A model generated the notes under the pieces. It was given only the letters and a program-made list of their open reading frames with translations. It was not told the DNA's origin and searched no databases. The position numbers and the translations under genes were made by a program. From Halomonas sp. H10-9-1 (GTDB lineage: Bacteria > Pseudomonadota > Gammaproteobacteria > Pseudomonadales > Halomonadaceae), in contig NZ_JAMSHO010000001.1 of assembly GCF_040147005.1 (NCBI RefSeq), positions 3,472,001 through 3,536,000 of the forward strand: 64,000 nt of DNA, in the 5' to 3' direction. Below, in pieces: positions 16,796-23,898 of the stretch. How positions within the stretch are numbered: the stretch's first letter is position 1; each line of letters opens with the position of its first letter.

Positions 16796-17557
16796 TCAGG
16801 GAATCTGGACGTCGACCGAGCGGCCGTTACGGCTGAAGACGGCGTGGGTGCCGCGGATCCTCGTCAGCTCCCAGCCATCCTGGCGATCCCCGACACCCAG
16901 CAGCCGGATATCGCGCAGGCTCGATAGGCCGTTGGGCGAAACGCCAACGTAGGGGCGCCCGCCCCGGGACTCGATGCCGGAGACCTGAAACGGTGGCGAC
17001 GACGGGGCCGCTGGCCGCGGCGTCTGGCGAGCAGGTGCAGGGCGTGACGCCGCCTGCCGGCTCTGCTCGAGGCGCTCCTCCAGCGTCTGGATCTGCTCGT
17101 TCTGGGCGGTGACGCGCAGGTTGAGCTCGCTATCCAGGCGGCTCAGCGTCTTGGCAAGCTCGGACAGGCGCGGCTCGAGCGGATCCAGCTGCTCCAGCTG
17201 AGCCTGTGCGGCGGTGATGCCGGCGGCATTCACCTCCCCTCGCCGCTCGGCCCGCTCGAGACGCTGGCCCAGCTCCTCCAGTCGCTGCTCCAGCGCCGCC
17301 TGCTGCGATGCCACTCGGGTGAGTGCCTCCTCCAGCGGTACCACCGCCTGCTGCACCTGGGACTGCACCAGGGATTCCATCGGCACCTCCTCGGGCACCG
17401 GCCTCAACAGCAGCGCCCCCGACACCACGGCGCCGGCCAGGCTGACCGCCAGCAGGCCGTAGAGGGCCTTCCTGCCGCCCTTCCCTGCCCCGCGCTTGCG
17501 GCGATGCTGCGGCTCTGCCTGCTTCTGGTCGGGCGACAGCTCGGTGGGCTCACGCAT
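16796..17557 (-). CDS. Inner-membrane coiled-coil protein of the ICE pilus/transfer module
   Basis: 253 residues. A cytoplasmic basic start, one membrane helix (LYGLLAVSLAGAVVSGALLL, about 33-52), a periplasmic coiled coil (about 60-165), a Pro/Ala linker, and a C-terminal beta domain with FQVSGIESRGG and LLGVGDRQDGWELTRI. The last part resembles the folded domain of PilP-like pilus proteins (inference). Overlaps the PilL gene by eight bases, so it probably serves the same apparatus. No exact family recognised. Confidence 0.6.
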   Translation of the reverse strand: MREPTELSPDQKQAEPQHRRKRGAGKGGRKALYGLLAVSLAGAVVSGALLLRPVPEEVPMESLVQSQVQQAVVPLEEALTRVASQQAALEQRLEELGQRLERAERRGEVNAAGITAAQAQLEQLDPLEPRLSELAKTLSRLDSELNLRVTAQNEQIQTLEERLEQSRQAASRPAPARQTPRPAAPSSPPFQVSGIESRGGRPYVGVSPNGLSSLRDIRLLGVGDRQDGWELTRIRGTHAVFSRNGRSVDVQIP

Positions 17558-18194
17558 CGCTCACCTCCTCCACCGCAGCAGCGCTCTCGTCACGACTGTC
17601 GTCGCCGTGCCCCGGCACATAGCGGATATCCCGCACCTGGTAGCAAACCTCTCTGGCGACGGGGTCGACCTCTAGCTCCCAGGCGTCACCGCCCAGCACC
17701 TGGAGGGCTTCGCGCAGCGGCATCGGACCCAGCCGGTAGTGGGCCGCCGGCAGCGGCTTGCGGTAGAGGGTGCGTTGGGCGGGACCGGGTGCGGGGCAGA
17801 GCGAATAGCCGGTATGGCGCAGGGTGTGATGCAGCGCGTCCTCCACGGTGGTGGTCATGGATGCCGGAATGCGCACATCGATGGTCTGCTCCAGGAGGTA
17901 GCGCTGACCCAGCGAGGCCTGAGTGGCCACCAACTGGTAACGCCCAGTGCGAATCACCTCGACGGAGGGCAGCTCGTCGCTGTAGATGTCCGGGGTCACG
18001 GCCTCGGTCGTCGGCGGATTGGGGCCGGTGACCACGGCCCGATGCCGCTCGCCGTCTACGTCGAAGTACGGCAGCGATAGCACCAGAGAGTCTGCATTCG
18101 AGGGCTCGGGAGTCTGTGGAGGCTGATGGGCACAGCCCGCCAGCAGCGTGGTGGCGATCAGCGCAGCGGTCGAGAGGATGGAAAGGTTGAGCAT
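17550..18194 (-). CDS. pilL: ICE type IV pilus protein PilL, N-terminal type (TIGR03748)
   Basis: 214 residues from the ATG at 18194, with TTGAGG seven bases upstream. Lipobox TTLLAGC with the cysteine near residue 20. The mature protein has PDIYSDELPSVEVIRTGRYQLV and a C-terminal repeat of the STN/secretin-N kind (MPLREALQVLGGDAWELEVD, residues about 165-184). TIGR03748 proteins carry this outer-membrane pilus-lipoprotein domain in PFGI-1-class ICEs. It is first in the tra transcript, with a terminator just upstream at 18293-18314. The other pil genes of PFGI-1 (pilN to pilV) are absent. Confidence 0.8.
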   Translation of the reverse strand: MLNLSILSTAALIATTLLAGCAHQPPQTPEPSNADSLVLSLPYFDVDGERHRAVVTGPNPPTTEAVTPDIYSDELPSVEVIRTGRYQLVATQASLGQRYLLEQTIDVRIPASMTTTVEDALHHTLRHTGYSLCPAPGPAQRTLYRKPLPAAHYRLGPMPLREALQVLGGDAWELEVDPVAREVCYQVRDIRYVPGHGDDSRDESAAAVEEVSDA

Positions 18195-18292
18195 GGGTTG
18201 CCTCAAGGGAGTCCATTCAATGGCGTTGAGGCAGGAGGTTCTCGGGTTTGCGGGGGCGGGTCGATTGGAAAGCGTAATCAGGCGGGGAAAGG

Positions 18293-18314
18293 AAAAACGC
18301 CCCGGGGTGGGGCG
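18293..18314 (-). terminator. Rho-independent terminator after the 179-residue gene
   Basis: On the minus strand, CGCCCC and GGGGCG pair around a five-base loop and are followed at once by TTTTTCC. It separates the maintenance-side genes from the pilL-traC transcript, so the latter needs its own promoter between about 18195 and 18290. Confidence 0.8.
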
Positions 18315-18335
18315 CTCTTCGTGGGTTGGGAATCA

Positions 18336-18875
18336 TCAGTGCCTCGGCATGACGCTGAGCGCCTCGAGCTCTCGGCGCACATAGGGTCGATAGTAGTGGT
18401 CCAGAGCCAGCTGCAGCCGCAGGCCTGCCGCCTGCTCACGAAGCCAGCGCGCTGCGCTGACGTTGTCTGCCAGGGCAATCTCCTCCCTGGCCCGCTGCTC
18501 CAGTGCCTGCTCGCGCTCGCGTAGCGCAGACGCTTCCTGAACGGTGGGCGGCATGAGCCACGCGAAGGCACCCGTCGTAAAGCGTGCTGCTGCCACAAGG
18601 CGCCCATACCGGTCTCGCACCTCGGCATGAGACAGCATGACCTCCGGGCCGATATGCGCCAGAAGGTCGGGCTCTGCATGAACGATCTCGGTGACCGTCG
18701 CAAAGCTGCCAGCGTCGATAACCGTCGTCACCTCGAACCAGGGATCCGAGGGCTCGGTGTCGTCATGCTCCCAGCGCGTGCCGTGTACCGTGAGACGAAA
18801 CTGCTCGCGCAGCACCGCCTCCCGAATCAGTGCACCTTCGACCGCATAGGGGTTGGGGACAAAGTGTTCCATCAT
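18336..18875 (-). CDS. Uncharacterised ICE protein, 179 residues
   Basis: Start ATG ATG at 18875 with GGGAG just upstream; the earlier ATG at 18890 lacks a site. Reads MMEHFVPNPYAVEGALIREA, then charged helical segments and ends LEALSVMPRH. No signal peptide, no membrane helix, no motif I recognise. Preceded by a GC-rich hairpin leader (18912-18940) and followed by a terminator, so it may be its own unit or the end of the STY4534 transcript. Probably cytoplasmic. Confidence 0.65.
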   Translation of the reverse strand: MMEHFVPNPYAVEGALIREAVLREQFRLTVHGTRWEHDDTEPSDPWFEVTTVIDAGSFATVTEIVHAEPDLLAHIGPEVMLSHAEVRDRYGRLVAAARFTTGAFAWLMPPTVQEASALREREQALEQRAREEIALADNVSAARWLREQAAGLRLQLALDHYYRPYVRRELEALSVMPRH

Positions 18876-18911
18876 GGTTCTCCCGTTCATGGCAACGCCG
18901 GGGAGAACCTT

Positions 18912-18940
18912 CCCAGCGGGGAGGCGTTTCCCCGGCTGGG
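18912..18940 (-). promoter_or_regulatory. Structured leader 1 (upstream of the 179-residue gene)
   Basis: Inverted repeat with arms CCCAG-CGGGGA and TCCCCG-g-CTGGG (one bulged base) around a six-base loop, ending 37 bases before the start codon at 18875. Shares the pattern C/GGGGA-N6-TCCCCG next to TGGGTGG (plus-strand reading) with the leaders at 19527-19576 and 19897-19930. Confidence 0.5.
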
Positions 18941-18963
18941 TGGTTGAATGGAAACGCTGTGGA

Positions 18964-19497
18964 TCAGTGCATGGCCGGCGAATCGAAGGAGCCGGCCGCT
19001 TCTCCCGAGAGGGCAGCGGCGTAGCCATTGCCGGCCTCAGACTGCTCCGCTGAGGCAGCGGATCTGTCGTTACCGGCACCCTGCTCGTCGCGGCGGTGCG
19101 CCTGGTAAACCATCTCGCCATTCACCTTGATCCAGCTGATGAACAGCAGGCGCGCCTTGAGACTGACGCCGGTCTGGCCGGCCTTGTCCCCCTTGGAGTA
19201 GACGAAGGTGTCCGTCCAGAGGTCGCCCAGCTTGAAGCCCACCAGCACCTTGCGGCCCTGGTACACCGCCTGACGGCAGCGTTTGACGAGCGCTTCGGCA
19301 TCGCGGCCGCTGATCCGGCAGTCGAAGCGGGTGTAGCCCACATCGTCTGCGGGGCCATTCAGGGCCGCGATATCGCAGGCCCAGAACGCGTCTCCGCGCT
19401 TCGGCTTCACCTCACGGATTCGATTGAGGTAGCCAAGGCCGGTGATATGCAGGTCGAAGAAGCCAGTATTGGCACTCGGGTGAGTGGTGACCGTCAT
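18964..19497 (-). CDS. STY4534-family ICE replication protein (DUF3577)
   Basis: 177 residues from the ATG at 19497, which follows GAGGAGACACGCT. Begins MTVTTHPSANTGFFDLHITG, continues GYLNRIREVKPKRGDAFWAC and ends in a low-complexity Ala/Ser tail from about residue 140. The first 135 residues match the STY4534 family, found next to topB in SPI-7, PFGI-1 and ICEclc-type elements. The fold is thought to be OB-like and single-strand DNA binding (inference). Preceded by structured leader 2. Confidence 0.85.
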   Translation of the reverse strand: MTVTTHPSANTGFFDLHITGLGYLNRIREVKPKRGDAFWACDIAALNGPADDVGYTRFDCRISGRDAEALVKRCRQAVYQGRKVLVGFKLGDLWTDTFVYSKGDKAGQTGVSLKARLLFISWIKVNGEMVYQAHRRDEQGAGNDRSAASAEQSEAGNGYAAALSGEAAGSFDSPAMH

Positions 19498-19526
19498 AGC
19501 GTGTCTCCTCGGTGGGTTGCAGTTTG

Positions 19527-19576
19527 CACCCGGGAGACACTCGCCCCCTGCGGGAAGTCGAGTGGTTTCCCGGGTG
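19527..19576 (-). promoter_or_regulatory. Structured leader 2 (upstream of STY4534)
   Basis: Nested perfect inverted repeats: outer arms CACCCGGGA/TCCCGGGTG (9 bp) and inner arms CACTCG/CGAGTG (6 bp). An alternative pairing GGGAA/TTCCC competes with them. This could give two mutually exclusive folds in the mRNA leader 30 bases before the start codon. Confidence 0.55.
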
Positions 19577-19602
19577 GGCAAAGGGTGGATTCAGACGCTG
19601 GC

Positions 19603-19878
19603 TCAGCCCATCAGCACGCAGTGGTGCCGAGCGCCCGCCAGGTGGGTGTGGCAGCAGTCGCAGGATGATGTCGAGAATGCTTCGTCGTGCTCGCTATCGC
19701 CGACGACGAGGGTGTTCCCGTCACGCTGCACTGCGTAGATGGACTCACGCACCTCCCTTTCGCGGGCGGCAGCGCTCTCCTCATCCAGGAAGTGATCCAG
19801 CCCGGTAGCATCGTCATTGGCGATGATCATCAGGCAGTCCTCACAGACCATGACATGGTCGTCGACAATCGTGGCCAT
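19603..19878 (-). CDS. Uncharacterised ICE protein, 91 residues, Cys-rich end
   Basis: ATG at 19878 preceded by GGAGGAATGCCCC. Reads MATIVDDHVMVCEDCLMIIA and ends SSCDCCHTHLAGARHHCVLMG. Two cysteine clusters (C-E-D-C near residue 12 and C-D-C-C-x-x-H near residue 74) could bind zinc. The acidic middle and small size resemble the small conserved ICE proteins next to STY4534. No function known. Preceded by structured leader 3. Confidence 0.65.
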   Translation of the reverse strand: MATIVDDHVMVCEDCLMIIANDDATGLDHFLDEESAAAREREVRESIYAVQRDGNTLVVGDSEHDEAFSTSSCDCCHTHLAGARHHCVLMG

Positions 19879-19896
19879 GGGGCATTCCTCCAGGTT

Positions 19897-19930
19897 CCAG
19901 GGGGTCCGCCCCCTGGGGAGGCATCTCCCC
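19897..19930 (-). promoter_or_regulatory. Structured leader 3 (upstream of the 91-residue gene)
   Basis: Two perfect hairpins that share two bases and so compete: CCAGGGGG/CCCCCTGG with a TCCG loop (19897-19916) and GGGGA/TCCCC with a six-base loop (19915-19930). Switching between them would change access to the ribosome site 18 bases further on. Confidence 0.5.
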
Positions 19931-20416
19931 GAATGGGTGGTAACAGTGGCATCCAGCCCTGATGGGCGGCCTCGTCTCGGGATGCGCGAGGCCTTGGGAG
20001 GCGGCATACCGCCAAGCGACGCACCCTTGAAACGCCTGGGTGCCTGGGGTGTCTCGGTTGGAGCCGGTCGAGACCACCGGGCCGCCAGCGGCGGCACTTG
20101 CCCACTGGGAGGCTGCTCACTCCTTCGGCAGCGTCTCCTCGATATCCCCACTCGCAAGACGCGGCACGCCACGTCTTGGGATTGAAGACCATAGAGGGCA
20201 TCAACAGGGTCGTCGCCGTATCGACAAGTACCAGGATGTCCGCCATGCAATTGGAGCCAAGGCATGTCCCTCGTTGCCATGCTTCGCTCACGGTGGCACC
20301 CGAATCTCTTCGCGGACGCATTCGGTCGATCAAGCACAGATCCCTGTACAAAGGGCTCCCGTTGGTGATGCGGCGGGCTCCGCAGAAGGGCAGGCGTTTC
20401 CAGTCCGGAAACGTCA

Positions 20417-20461
20417 ACCGGCCTGCCGGCTACCCTGGGTCAAGGTAGCCGGCAGGCCGGT
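20417..20461. repeat. 18-bp perfect inverted repeat, 9-base loop
   Basis: Arms ACCGGCCTGCCGGCTACC and its exact complement around CTGGGTCAA. Far longer than needed for a terminator and without a T-tract on either side. It could be extruded as a cruciform or a single-strand hairpin. Confidence 0.85.
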
Positions 20462-20566
20462 CGTCGTATGAGACAGGTGGCCAACCAACCAAGCTGGCCT
20501 GGGACTAATGAACCTCGAACCCCGACTGTTGATGATGCAGTGTGAGCCGTATAGGCGGGATGGGGC

Positions 20567-20592
20567 GTATTCGTCTCGCGAGGTGCGAATAC
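20567..20592. repeat. Inverted repeat GTATTCG/CGAATAC with palindromic loop
   Basis: 7-bp arms around a 12-base loop that itself contains the palindrome CTCGCGAG. Part of the hairpin cluster between the topoisomerase gene and the 91-residue gene. Confidence 0.8.
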
Positions 20593-20601
20593 TTTGGGGG
20601 A

Positions 20602-20619
20602 TTGAGCGTTGGCGCTCAA
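20602..20619. repeat. Inverted repeat TTGAGCG/CGCTCAA
   Basis: Perfect 7-bp arms with a four-base loop (TTGG on the plus strand), ten bases from the previous inverted repeat and about 70 bases after the topoisomerase stop codon. No T-tract follows it. Confidence 0.75.
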
Positions 20620-20690
20620 AGGGCGTTGCGTGATGACCGTCAGCAACCAACGGGGTACGGCTCTCATTATTGAGCCTGCCCCTCCTAGGG

Positions 20691-22583
20691 TCAAGATGAT
20701 GGCGCCTTGCGCCGGCTGCCGGCACCTTTTCCTGGCGTCTTGCTCTTCGACTGAGGCATCGTCACCGTGGACTCCCGCGCATGCTGCACCAGCTTCTCTA
20801 CCATCCCGGCCTGACGTGCCATAAAGTCATGCAGTTCCAGCCGCCCTGCCGCAACATCATCCAACGCCTGCTCCCAGAGCGCTGTCATGCCGGGATTGGT
20901 GATGACAGAAGGAAGCACATCGATTAGCTGCTGGCCGGTCGGCGTCGAGACCAGGGCGCGCTTCTGCCGCTTGATGAAGCCCCGCTTCAGCAGCGTCTCG
21001 ATGATGCCGGCCCGGGTTGCCTCGGTACCGATCCCGGCCGTCTCCTTGAGGCGAGCCTTCAGGCGCTCGTCTGTCACGAACCGGGCGGCATGCTTCATGG
21101 CGGCGATCAGGGTGCCCTCGGTGAAGGGCTTGGGGGGTGTCGTTTGTTTGGCCAGCACTTCAAGCTGCTTAGCCTGGCAGGATTCGCCCTCGCTTAGCGG
21201 CGGTAGCGGAGTCGCTTCCCACTCCTCCTCGTCGCCCTCTCCAGCCGCCGCCCGGGGAAAGAGTGCGCGCCACCCTTCCTCACGCACCTGCCGCCCTGAG
21301 GCCACGAACGCTTCGCCCTCCAGGTCCACTCGCAGATCGGTCCGATCATACTCGTGATCCGGCAGAAACTGGGCCAGGTAGTGGCGACGAATCAGGTCGT
21401 AGACGTTGCGCTCAGCATCATTCAGCTTGGTCAGGTCGCAGGCTGACGTCGGGATGATGCCGTGGTGTGCGGTAATCTTGCTGTCGCTCCAGACACGGCT
21501 CTTGCGGCTCGTGTCCAGGCGCTGGCGAAGCGCCGACAGCGCCTCGTCCGAGTGCAGAAGCAACGTCACGATGCGCTCGGCATCCTCGTACTGCGCCTCC
21601 GGCAGATACCGGCAGTCGGTTCGCGGGTAGCTGGTCGCCTTGTGGACTTCGTAGAGCGCCTGGGCGATATCCAGTACCTGCTGGGCACCGTAACCAAAGC
21701 GGCGCGAAGCCTCCTGCTGCAGCGATGACAGGTCCATTACCAGTGGCGCCGCCTCCTGCTTGCGGCTCGTCTCGAGGTGGCTGACACGCCCCTGCTGCCC
21801 GGTGACATGCTGAGCCAGCGACCGGGCGGCTTCCTCGCTGATGCAGCGCCCCACGGCGTCCTGGATCGAGGCATCACTCGGCCGCCACTTCGCCTGAAAG
21901 GTCCCGCTCGACGCCTGCAGATGCGCCACGACTTCCCAGAAGGGCTGGGGAACGAAGTTGGCAATCTCCCGGTCGCGATCCACAACCAGGCGCAGTGCAG
22001 GCGTCTGCACACGTCCCACCGAGAGTACTCCCTGATGGCCCTGTCGCTGGGCCAGTACCGTATAGGCCCGGGTCAGGTTCATCCCGACCAGCCAATCGGC
22101 CCGGCTACGCCCAAGGCCAGCCAGATATAGCGGGTAAGTCGCCTCGCCGGGCCTGATGCCGGCCAGGGCCTTGCGGATCGAGGCATCATCCAGGGCCGAG
22201 AGCCACAGGCGGGTGACCTTCCCCCGATAGCCGCAGTGATCCAAGATTTCGCGCGCGATGGTTTCCCCTTCCCGGTCGGCATCGGTGGCCACTACCACCT
22301 CGGTCGCCTGGCCCAGCAGCTTCTTCACCACCCCGAACTGCTTGCGGCCGCTCTTCTTGATCTCCATCTTCCAAGTCGAAGGCAGAATCGGCAGCGCCTC
22401 CAGCGACCAGCGCTTGAGCGCCGGGTCGTACTGCTCCGGCGGGGCCTGCTCGAGCAGATGCCCGAACCCCCAGGTCACGACACACCCCTCGCCCGTCAGA
22501 AAGCCCTCGCTGCGCTGGCCGGCACCGATCACGCGGGCAATATCTCGGGCCTGCGAAGGCTTCTCGCACAGGAATAGACGCAT
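20691..22583 (-). CDS. topB: DNA topoisomerase III of the ICE
   Basis: 630 residues from the ATG at 22583, with GAGGGAGGTG upstream. Toprim domain at the start (MRLFLCEKPSQARDIARVIG, acidic triad near EGETIARE, about residue 110). The active tyrosine is in ATSYPRTDCRYLP (about residue 330). A basic Lys/Ser/Gly tail follows. Type IA enzyme that relaxes and decatenates single-strand-containing DNA. In this ICE class it travels with SSB and STY4534 and probably supports replication of the excised circle. The length matches the element-borne TopB family (about 650-670). Confidence 0.93.
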   Translation of the reverse strand: MRLFLCEKPSQARDIARVIGAGQRSEGFLTGEGCVVTWGFGHLLEQAPPEQYDPALKRWSLEALPILPSTWKMEIKKSGRKQFGVVKKLLGQATEVVVATDADREGETIAREILDHCGYRGKVTRLWLSALDDASIRKALAGIRPGEATYPLYLAGLGRSRADWLVGMNLTRAYTVLAQRQGHQGVLSVGRVQTPALRLVVDRDREIANFVPQPFWEVVAHLQASSGTFQAKWRPSDASIQDAVGRCISEEAARSLAQHVTGQQGRVSHLETSRKQEAAPLVMDLSSLQQEASRRFGYGAQQVLDIAQALYEVHKATSYPRTDCRYLPEAQYEDAERIVTLLLHSDEALSALRQRLDTSRKSRVWSDSKITAHHGIIPTSACDLTKLNDAERNVYDLIRRHYLAQFLPDHEYDRTDLRVDLEGEAFVASGRQVREEGWRALFPRAAAGEGDEEEWEATPLPPLSEGESCQAKQLEVLAKQTTPPKPFTEGTLIAAMKHAARFVTDERLKARLKETAGIGTEATRAGIIETLLKRGFIKRQKRALVSTPTGQQLIDVLPSVITNPGMTALWEQALDDVAAGRLELHDFMARQAGMVEKLVQHARESTVTMPQSKSKTPGKGAGSRRKAPSS

Positions 22584-22685
22584 TGGCACACCTCCCTCAT
22601 AAGCGTGGAGGGCAGCATGGCAAGGCAGTGGGAGGGAGCGAAGCAAGAAAGGGAACGACAGCGAAACGGCTTTGCACCGACGCCT

Positions 22686-22910
22686 TCAAGAGCTGGCCAT
22701 CAGCTCGGCGACGTCCATCACGTCGCCCAGGAGGAACAGCATCTGGGTGCCGTTAGAGCCGGCACCTCTGACAATGGGCTGGGGCGGTGCATGGCCGCGA
22801 AGATCGCGGCCATACCGAAGGGCATCCTTGAGCTCGGTCACACGAACGCCCAGCAGCTGCGCCGCGTGGCCAATGCCGATCCGCTCTTTTCTCAGCGCTG
22901 GCGATGTCAC
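22686..22910 (-). CDS. Small HTH-like ICE protein, 74 residues
   Basis: GTG start at 22910 with AGGAGGG six bases upstream. The N-terminus IGIGHAAQLLGVRVTELKDAL looks like a MerR/excisionase-type helix-turn-helix. The rest ends in FLLGDVMDVAELMASS. Lies between ssb and topB, where many ICEs of this class have a small gene. A DNA-binding role is inference. Confidence 0.6.
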   Translation of the reverse strand: MTSPALRKERIGIGHAAQLLGVRVTELKDALRYGRDLRGHAPPQPIVRGAGSNGTQMLFLLGDVMDVAELMASS

Positions 22911-22958
22911 CGAGAGCCCTCCTGTCTGCGCTAACGGAGCGCCATGCGGAAACGCTAC

Positions 22959-22984
22959 TAGGCGTAGCCTTTAGGCGTAGCCTT
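22959..22984. repeat. 13-bp tandem duplication across the ssb stop codon
   Basis: Two exact copies of TAGGCGTAGCCTT (plus strand), the junction lying inside the TAA stop of ssb. The duplicated copy adds no residue because the stop is read first. Confidence 0.85.
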
Positions 22985-23402
22985 CCTGGCTGGCTCCCGG
23001 GCCGCTGGCATACTGCTCAGCCGGCTGCTGATGGCTATGGGGTGTATCCATGATTACCTGAGCCACCCGGTGAGGTAAGATAGCGACCCGGTCTGCCTGT
23101 ACCTTGAACGCCGTACGCGTCTCACCGTTCTGCTCCCAGCTGTCCTGAACCATCTTGCCCACTACTACAATCCGCATGCCCCGCTGGTACAGTCGCGACC
23201 AGCGCTCGGCATCACGGTGCCACCACTCCACATCGGCCCAGAAGCCACCACGATCCACGATCTCTCCGTCCTTGGGGACCAGGTTATCGAATCGCACATT
23301 GAGCCTGAGCAGCGTGCGGGGCGGCTGGTTCTCACGCACGGGGAAGGTCCGCACCTCCGGATCGCTGCCGATATTCCCCTCACCGTAGAAGCGTGTGCCC
23401 AT
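22971..23402 (-). CDS. ssb: Single-stranded DNA-binding protein of the ICE
   Basis: 143 residues. OB-fold pattern MGTRFYGEGNIGSDPEVR, then FWADVEWWHRDAERW and a strand MRIVVVGKMVQDSW. The C-terminus is short (ending SGPGASQEGYA) and lacks the acidic D-D-D-x-x-F tip through which chromosomal SSB recruits repair proteins. It is the usual ICE type located just before topB, and coats the transferred or replicating strand. Confidence 0.9.
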   Translation of the reverse strand: MGTRFYGEGNIGSDPEVRTFPVRENQPPRTLLRLNVRFDNLVPKDGEIVDRGGFWADVEWWHRDAERWSRLYQRGMRIVVVGKMVQDSWEQNGETRTAFKVQADRVAILPHRVAQVIMDTPHSHQQPAEQYASGPGASQEGYA

Positions 23403-23420
23403 AAGTCTCCTCCTTGGTCG

Positions 23421-23854
23421 TTATCGCTGAAATGAGACGGCATGCTCGATATCGGCCAGCGCCTTGCCGATTCGCTTGATCGACCAGTTGATCGTGGCCG
23501 CCTTGGCATTGAACACGCAGCGCTGCACCTCGAGATCGATGACGGACTGCCGTATCGCCTCTGATATGTCGTCGCGAGCCAGGAACGTTTCCAGCAGCCA
23601 AAGCCCCATGCTTCTCTGCCTGTTATCGCGCCACTGCAGTGTTCTGGCAGGGACGCCTGATTTACCCCATGGGGTCAGCCAGAGGTCGGTCGACTTCAGC
23701 AAGCCCCCATTCGCCTGCGAGGCTATATCGATCGCCTCTTGCCGCGCCGCTCTTGCCGACTCCTCCAGCTCGTCACGGAGCCTAATCAGCTCCCCCTTAC
23801 CCTTAAAGGGTTTTAAAAAACCCTTTGCTTAGCTCTTGAATGCGTCGTTGCCAT
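23421..23854 (-). pseudogene. DUF3158-family ICE gene with a one-base frameshift
   Basis: The ATG at 23854 opens MATTHSRAKQRVF and then hits TAA at a run of six T and four A (minus strand; 23811-23820). One base of slippage, or one extra T, joins it to LKPFKGKGELIRLRDELEE and on to the end IEHAVSFQR, the expected DUF3158 arrangement (L-K-P-F-K-G-K-G-E-L, then S-x-W-L-T-P and RSMGLWLLETFL). The combined product is about 144 residues. Either a real mutation, a sequencing slip in the homopolymer, or programmed slippage. The family lies between TIGR03761 and ssb in this ICE class and has no known role. No strong ribosome site was seen. Confidence 0.65.
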
Positions 23855-23898
23855 AGCTATTAGATGCGGTATCCAAGCTGCCCCCTCACGCACTTGCC

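Larger units (their letters stand above)
19943..20690. other. Non-coding block of about 750 bp with several perfect inverted repeats
   Basis: No convincing gene on either strand: reading frames lack ribosome sites and recognisable protein. It holds an 18-bp perfect inverted repeat (20417-20461), a 7-bp one with a palindromic loop (20567-20592), a 7-bp one (20602-20619), and smaller ones such as GTCTCG/CGAGAC near 20051-20075. It lies downstream of the topoisomerase gene. This is the best place in the window for an origin of transfer or of replication, but no nick site can be read with certainty. Confidence 0.55.

Noticed and set aside
20184..20250. Short frame MADILVLVDTATTLL resembling the start of AidA/PixA proteins (minus strand)
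   Set aside because: Similarity ends after about 15 residues, the rest of the frame is Arg/Pro-rich noise, and there is no ribosome site.
20490..20560. tRNA-like stretch GGTTCGAGGTTC (minus strand)
   Set aside because: The T-arm does not pair and no acceptor or anticodon stem can be built.
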